Assembly (NCBI GenBank): GCA_032718475.1 | Contig: JAUCBJ010001938.1 | Coordinates: 1 to 21,703, forward strand | Source: Nemertoderma westbladi | Lineage: Eukaryota > Xenacoelomorpha > Nemertodermatida > Nemertodermatidae | Length of the DNA: 21,703 nt | Direction: 5' to 3' | Shown: positions 20,477 through 21,703 of the stretch, piece after piece | Position numbering within the stretch: position 1 is the first letter of the stretch | How the letters are laid out: every line of letters starts with the position of its first letter | Notes under the pieces: generated by a model | Told to the model about the DNA's origin: nothing | Databases searched by the model: none | The model's input: the letters and a program-made list of their open reading frames with translations, nothing else | Translations under genes and position numbers: made by a program

Positions 20477-21703
20477 GGTTATAACTTTCGAGGAGACAGT
20501 GCCAGTGACTTGAGAAAGTGTAAGACAATTCGGGTTACTATTCCCAATTTGTACACAGTGTTACAACTCAGAAAACACATGGCTTCCAGAGTTATTTAAC
20601 TATATTCGAATATAATACGTCGTAGTGTGTTTTTAGGCTATAAGCGGCGTTTTTTCATGTTACTTCCTACAGAACCAGTTAAAAGGTTATAACTTTCGAG
20701 GAGACAGTGCCAGTGACTTGAGAAAGTGTGAGACAATTGGGGTTACTATTCCCAACTTGTACACAGTGTTACAAATCAGAAAACACAGGGCTTTCAGAGT
20801 TATTTAACTATATTCGAATAATATAGGTGGGAGTGTGTTTTTAGGCTATAAGCGGCGTTTTTTCATGTTACTACCTACAGAACCAGTTAAAAGGTTATAA
20901 CTTTCGAGGAGACAGTGCCAGTGACTTGAGAAAGTGTGAGATAATTGGGGTTACTATTCCCAACTTGTACACAGTGTTACAACTCAGAAAACACAGGGCT
21001 TCCAGAGTTATTTAAGTACATACGATTATAATACGTCGGAGTGTGTTTTTAGGCTATAAGCGGCGTTTTTTCATGTTACTTCCTACAGAACCAGTTAAAA
21101 GGTTATAACTTTCGAGGAGACAGTGCCAGTGACTTGAGAAAGTGTGAGACAATTCGGGTTACTATTCCCAATTTGTACACAGTGTTTCAACTAAGAAAAC
21201 ACAGGGCTTCCAGAGTTATTTAACTATATTCGAATATAATACGTCGTAGTGTGTTTTTAGGCTATAAGCGGCGTTATTCATGTTACTTCCTACAGAACCA
21301 GTTAAAAGGTTATAACTTTCGAGGAGACAGTGCCAGTGACTTGAGAAAGTGTGAGACAATTGGGGTTACTATTCCCAACTTGTACACAGTGTTACAACTC
21401 AGAAAACACAGGGCTTCCAGAGTTATTTAACTATATTCGAATATTATAGGGGGAGTGTGTTTTTAGGCTATAAGCGGCGTTTTTTCATGTTACTACCTAC
21501 AGAACCAGTTAAAAGGTTATAACTTTCGAGGAGACAGTGCCAGTGACTTGAGAAAGTGTAAGACAATTCGGGTTACTATTCCCAATTTGTACACAGTGTT
21601 ACAACTCAGAAAACACAGGGCTTCCAGAGTTATTCAACTATATTCGAATATAGTACGTCGTAGTGTGTTTTTAGGCTATAAGGGGCGTTTTTTCATGTTA
21701 GTT

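Larger units (their letters stand above)
10137..21703. repeat. 208-bp satellite, right block (56 unit starts, continues past window)
   Basis: The block has the same phase, orientation and unit as 5715-7951. After a 61-bp remainder of the split unit, 56 unit starts can be followed from 10198 to 21515. Spacing is 207-210 bp except one unit of 99 bp; the 207-bp units mostly lose one T from the T6 tract or one base near ATATAGG. Units fall into classes by the sequence after TTAACTA: class A (TATTCGAATATAATACGTCG), class B (TATTCGAATATTATAGG or ATAATATAGGTGGG) and class C (CATACGATTATAATACGTCG). Classes B and C are usually followed by TTACTACC, and A by TTACTTCC. Further markers are AATTGGGG versus AATTCGGG, and CCCAATTTG versus CCCAACTTG. 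The last unit is cut by the window edge. There is no coding potential. Confidence 0.97.

Overview
The window looks like nuclear DNA of a eukaryote. Its one confidently identified gene (3508-4551, + strand) encodes a full-length Kae1/OSGEP protein, the catalytic subunit of the KEOPS tRNA-modifying complex. The protein closely resembles the animal/fungal cytosolic form rather than bacterial TsaD. There are no operons, Shine-Dalgarno-led gene runs or densely packed genes. Coding DNA is GC-rich and intronless here, and it lies as islands in AT-rich non-coding DNA. The exact lineage cannot be fixed from this sequence; an opisthokont or close relative is my best inference.

Layout. Positions 1-1769 are AT-rich and non-coding, with short palindromes, a GATAA microsatellite and a possible 3' splice site. 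Positions 1770-2132 hold a GC-rich ORF for an unrecognised 120-residue protein. Positions 2133-3507 are AT-rich non-coding DNA. Positions 3508-4551 are the Kae1/OSGEP gene. Positions 4552-5714 are non-coding, with a run of 22 G, several inverted repeats and, about 50 bp before the satellite begins, a perfect hairpin with 17-bp arms.

From about 5715 to the right edge the window is dominated by a tandem satellite with a 208-bp unit. I counted 11 unit starts in the left block (5715-7951) and 56 in the right block (10137-21703); the right block runs off the window. The blocks are separated by 2185 bp of unrelated sequence (7952-10136). Removing that sequence and one copy of a flanking 7-bp repeat (AGTGTGT) rejoins the two half-units into one unit of exactly 208 bp. 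This is the signature of an insertion into a pre-existing satellite, so the intervening segment is best read as a non-autonomous mobile element or other inserted DNA of unknown class.

The right block has higher-order structure. Ten consecutive units (13833-15907) recur in the same order as the next ten (15908-17982), at a constant offset of 2075 bp. A partly overlapping seven-unit period of 1455 bp follows. Units fall into at least three variant classes, and one unit has been shortened to 99 bp by a deletion between two AAAA tracts. The satellite does not encode protein: 208 is not a multiple of 3, there is a conserved in-frame stop, and the apparent ORFs lack ATG. The two genes show no visible functional link to the satellite. 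The window reads as a gene-poor edge of a satellite domain, perhaps pericentromeric, subtelomeric or heterochromatic; that placement is inference.
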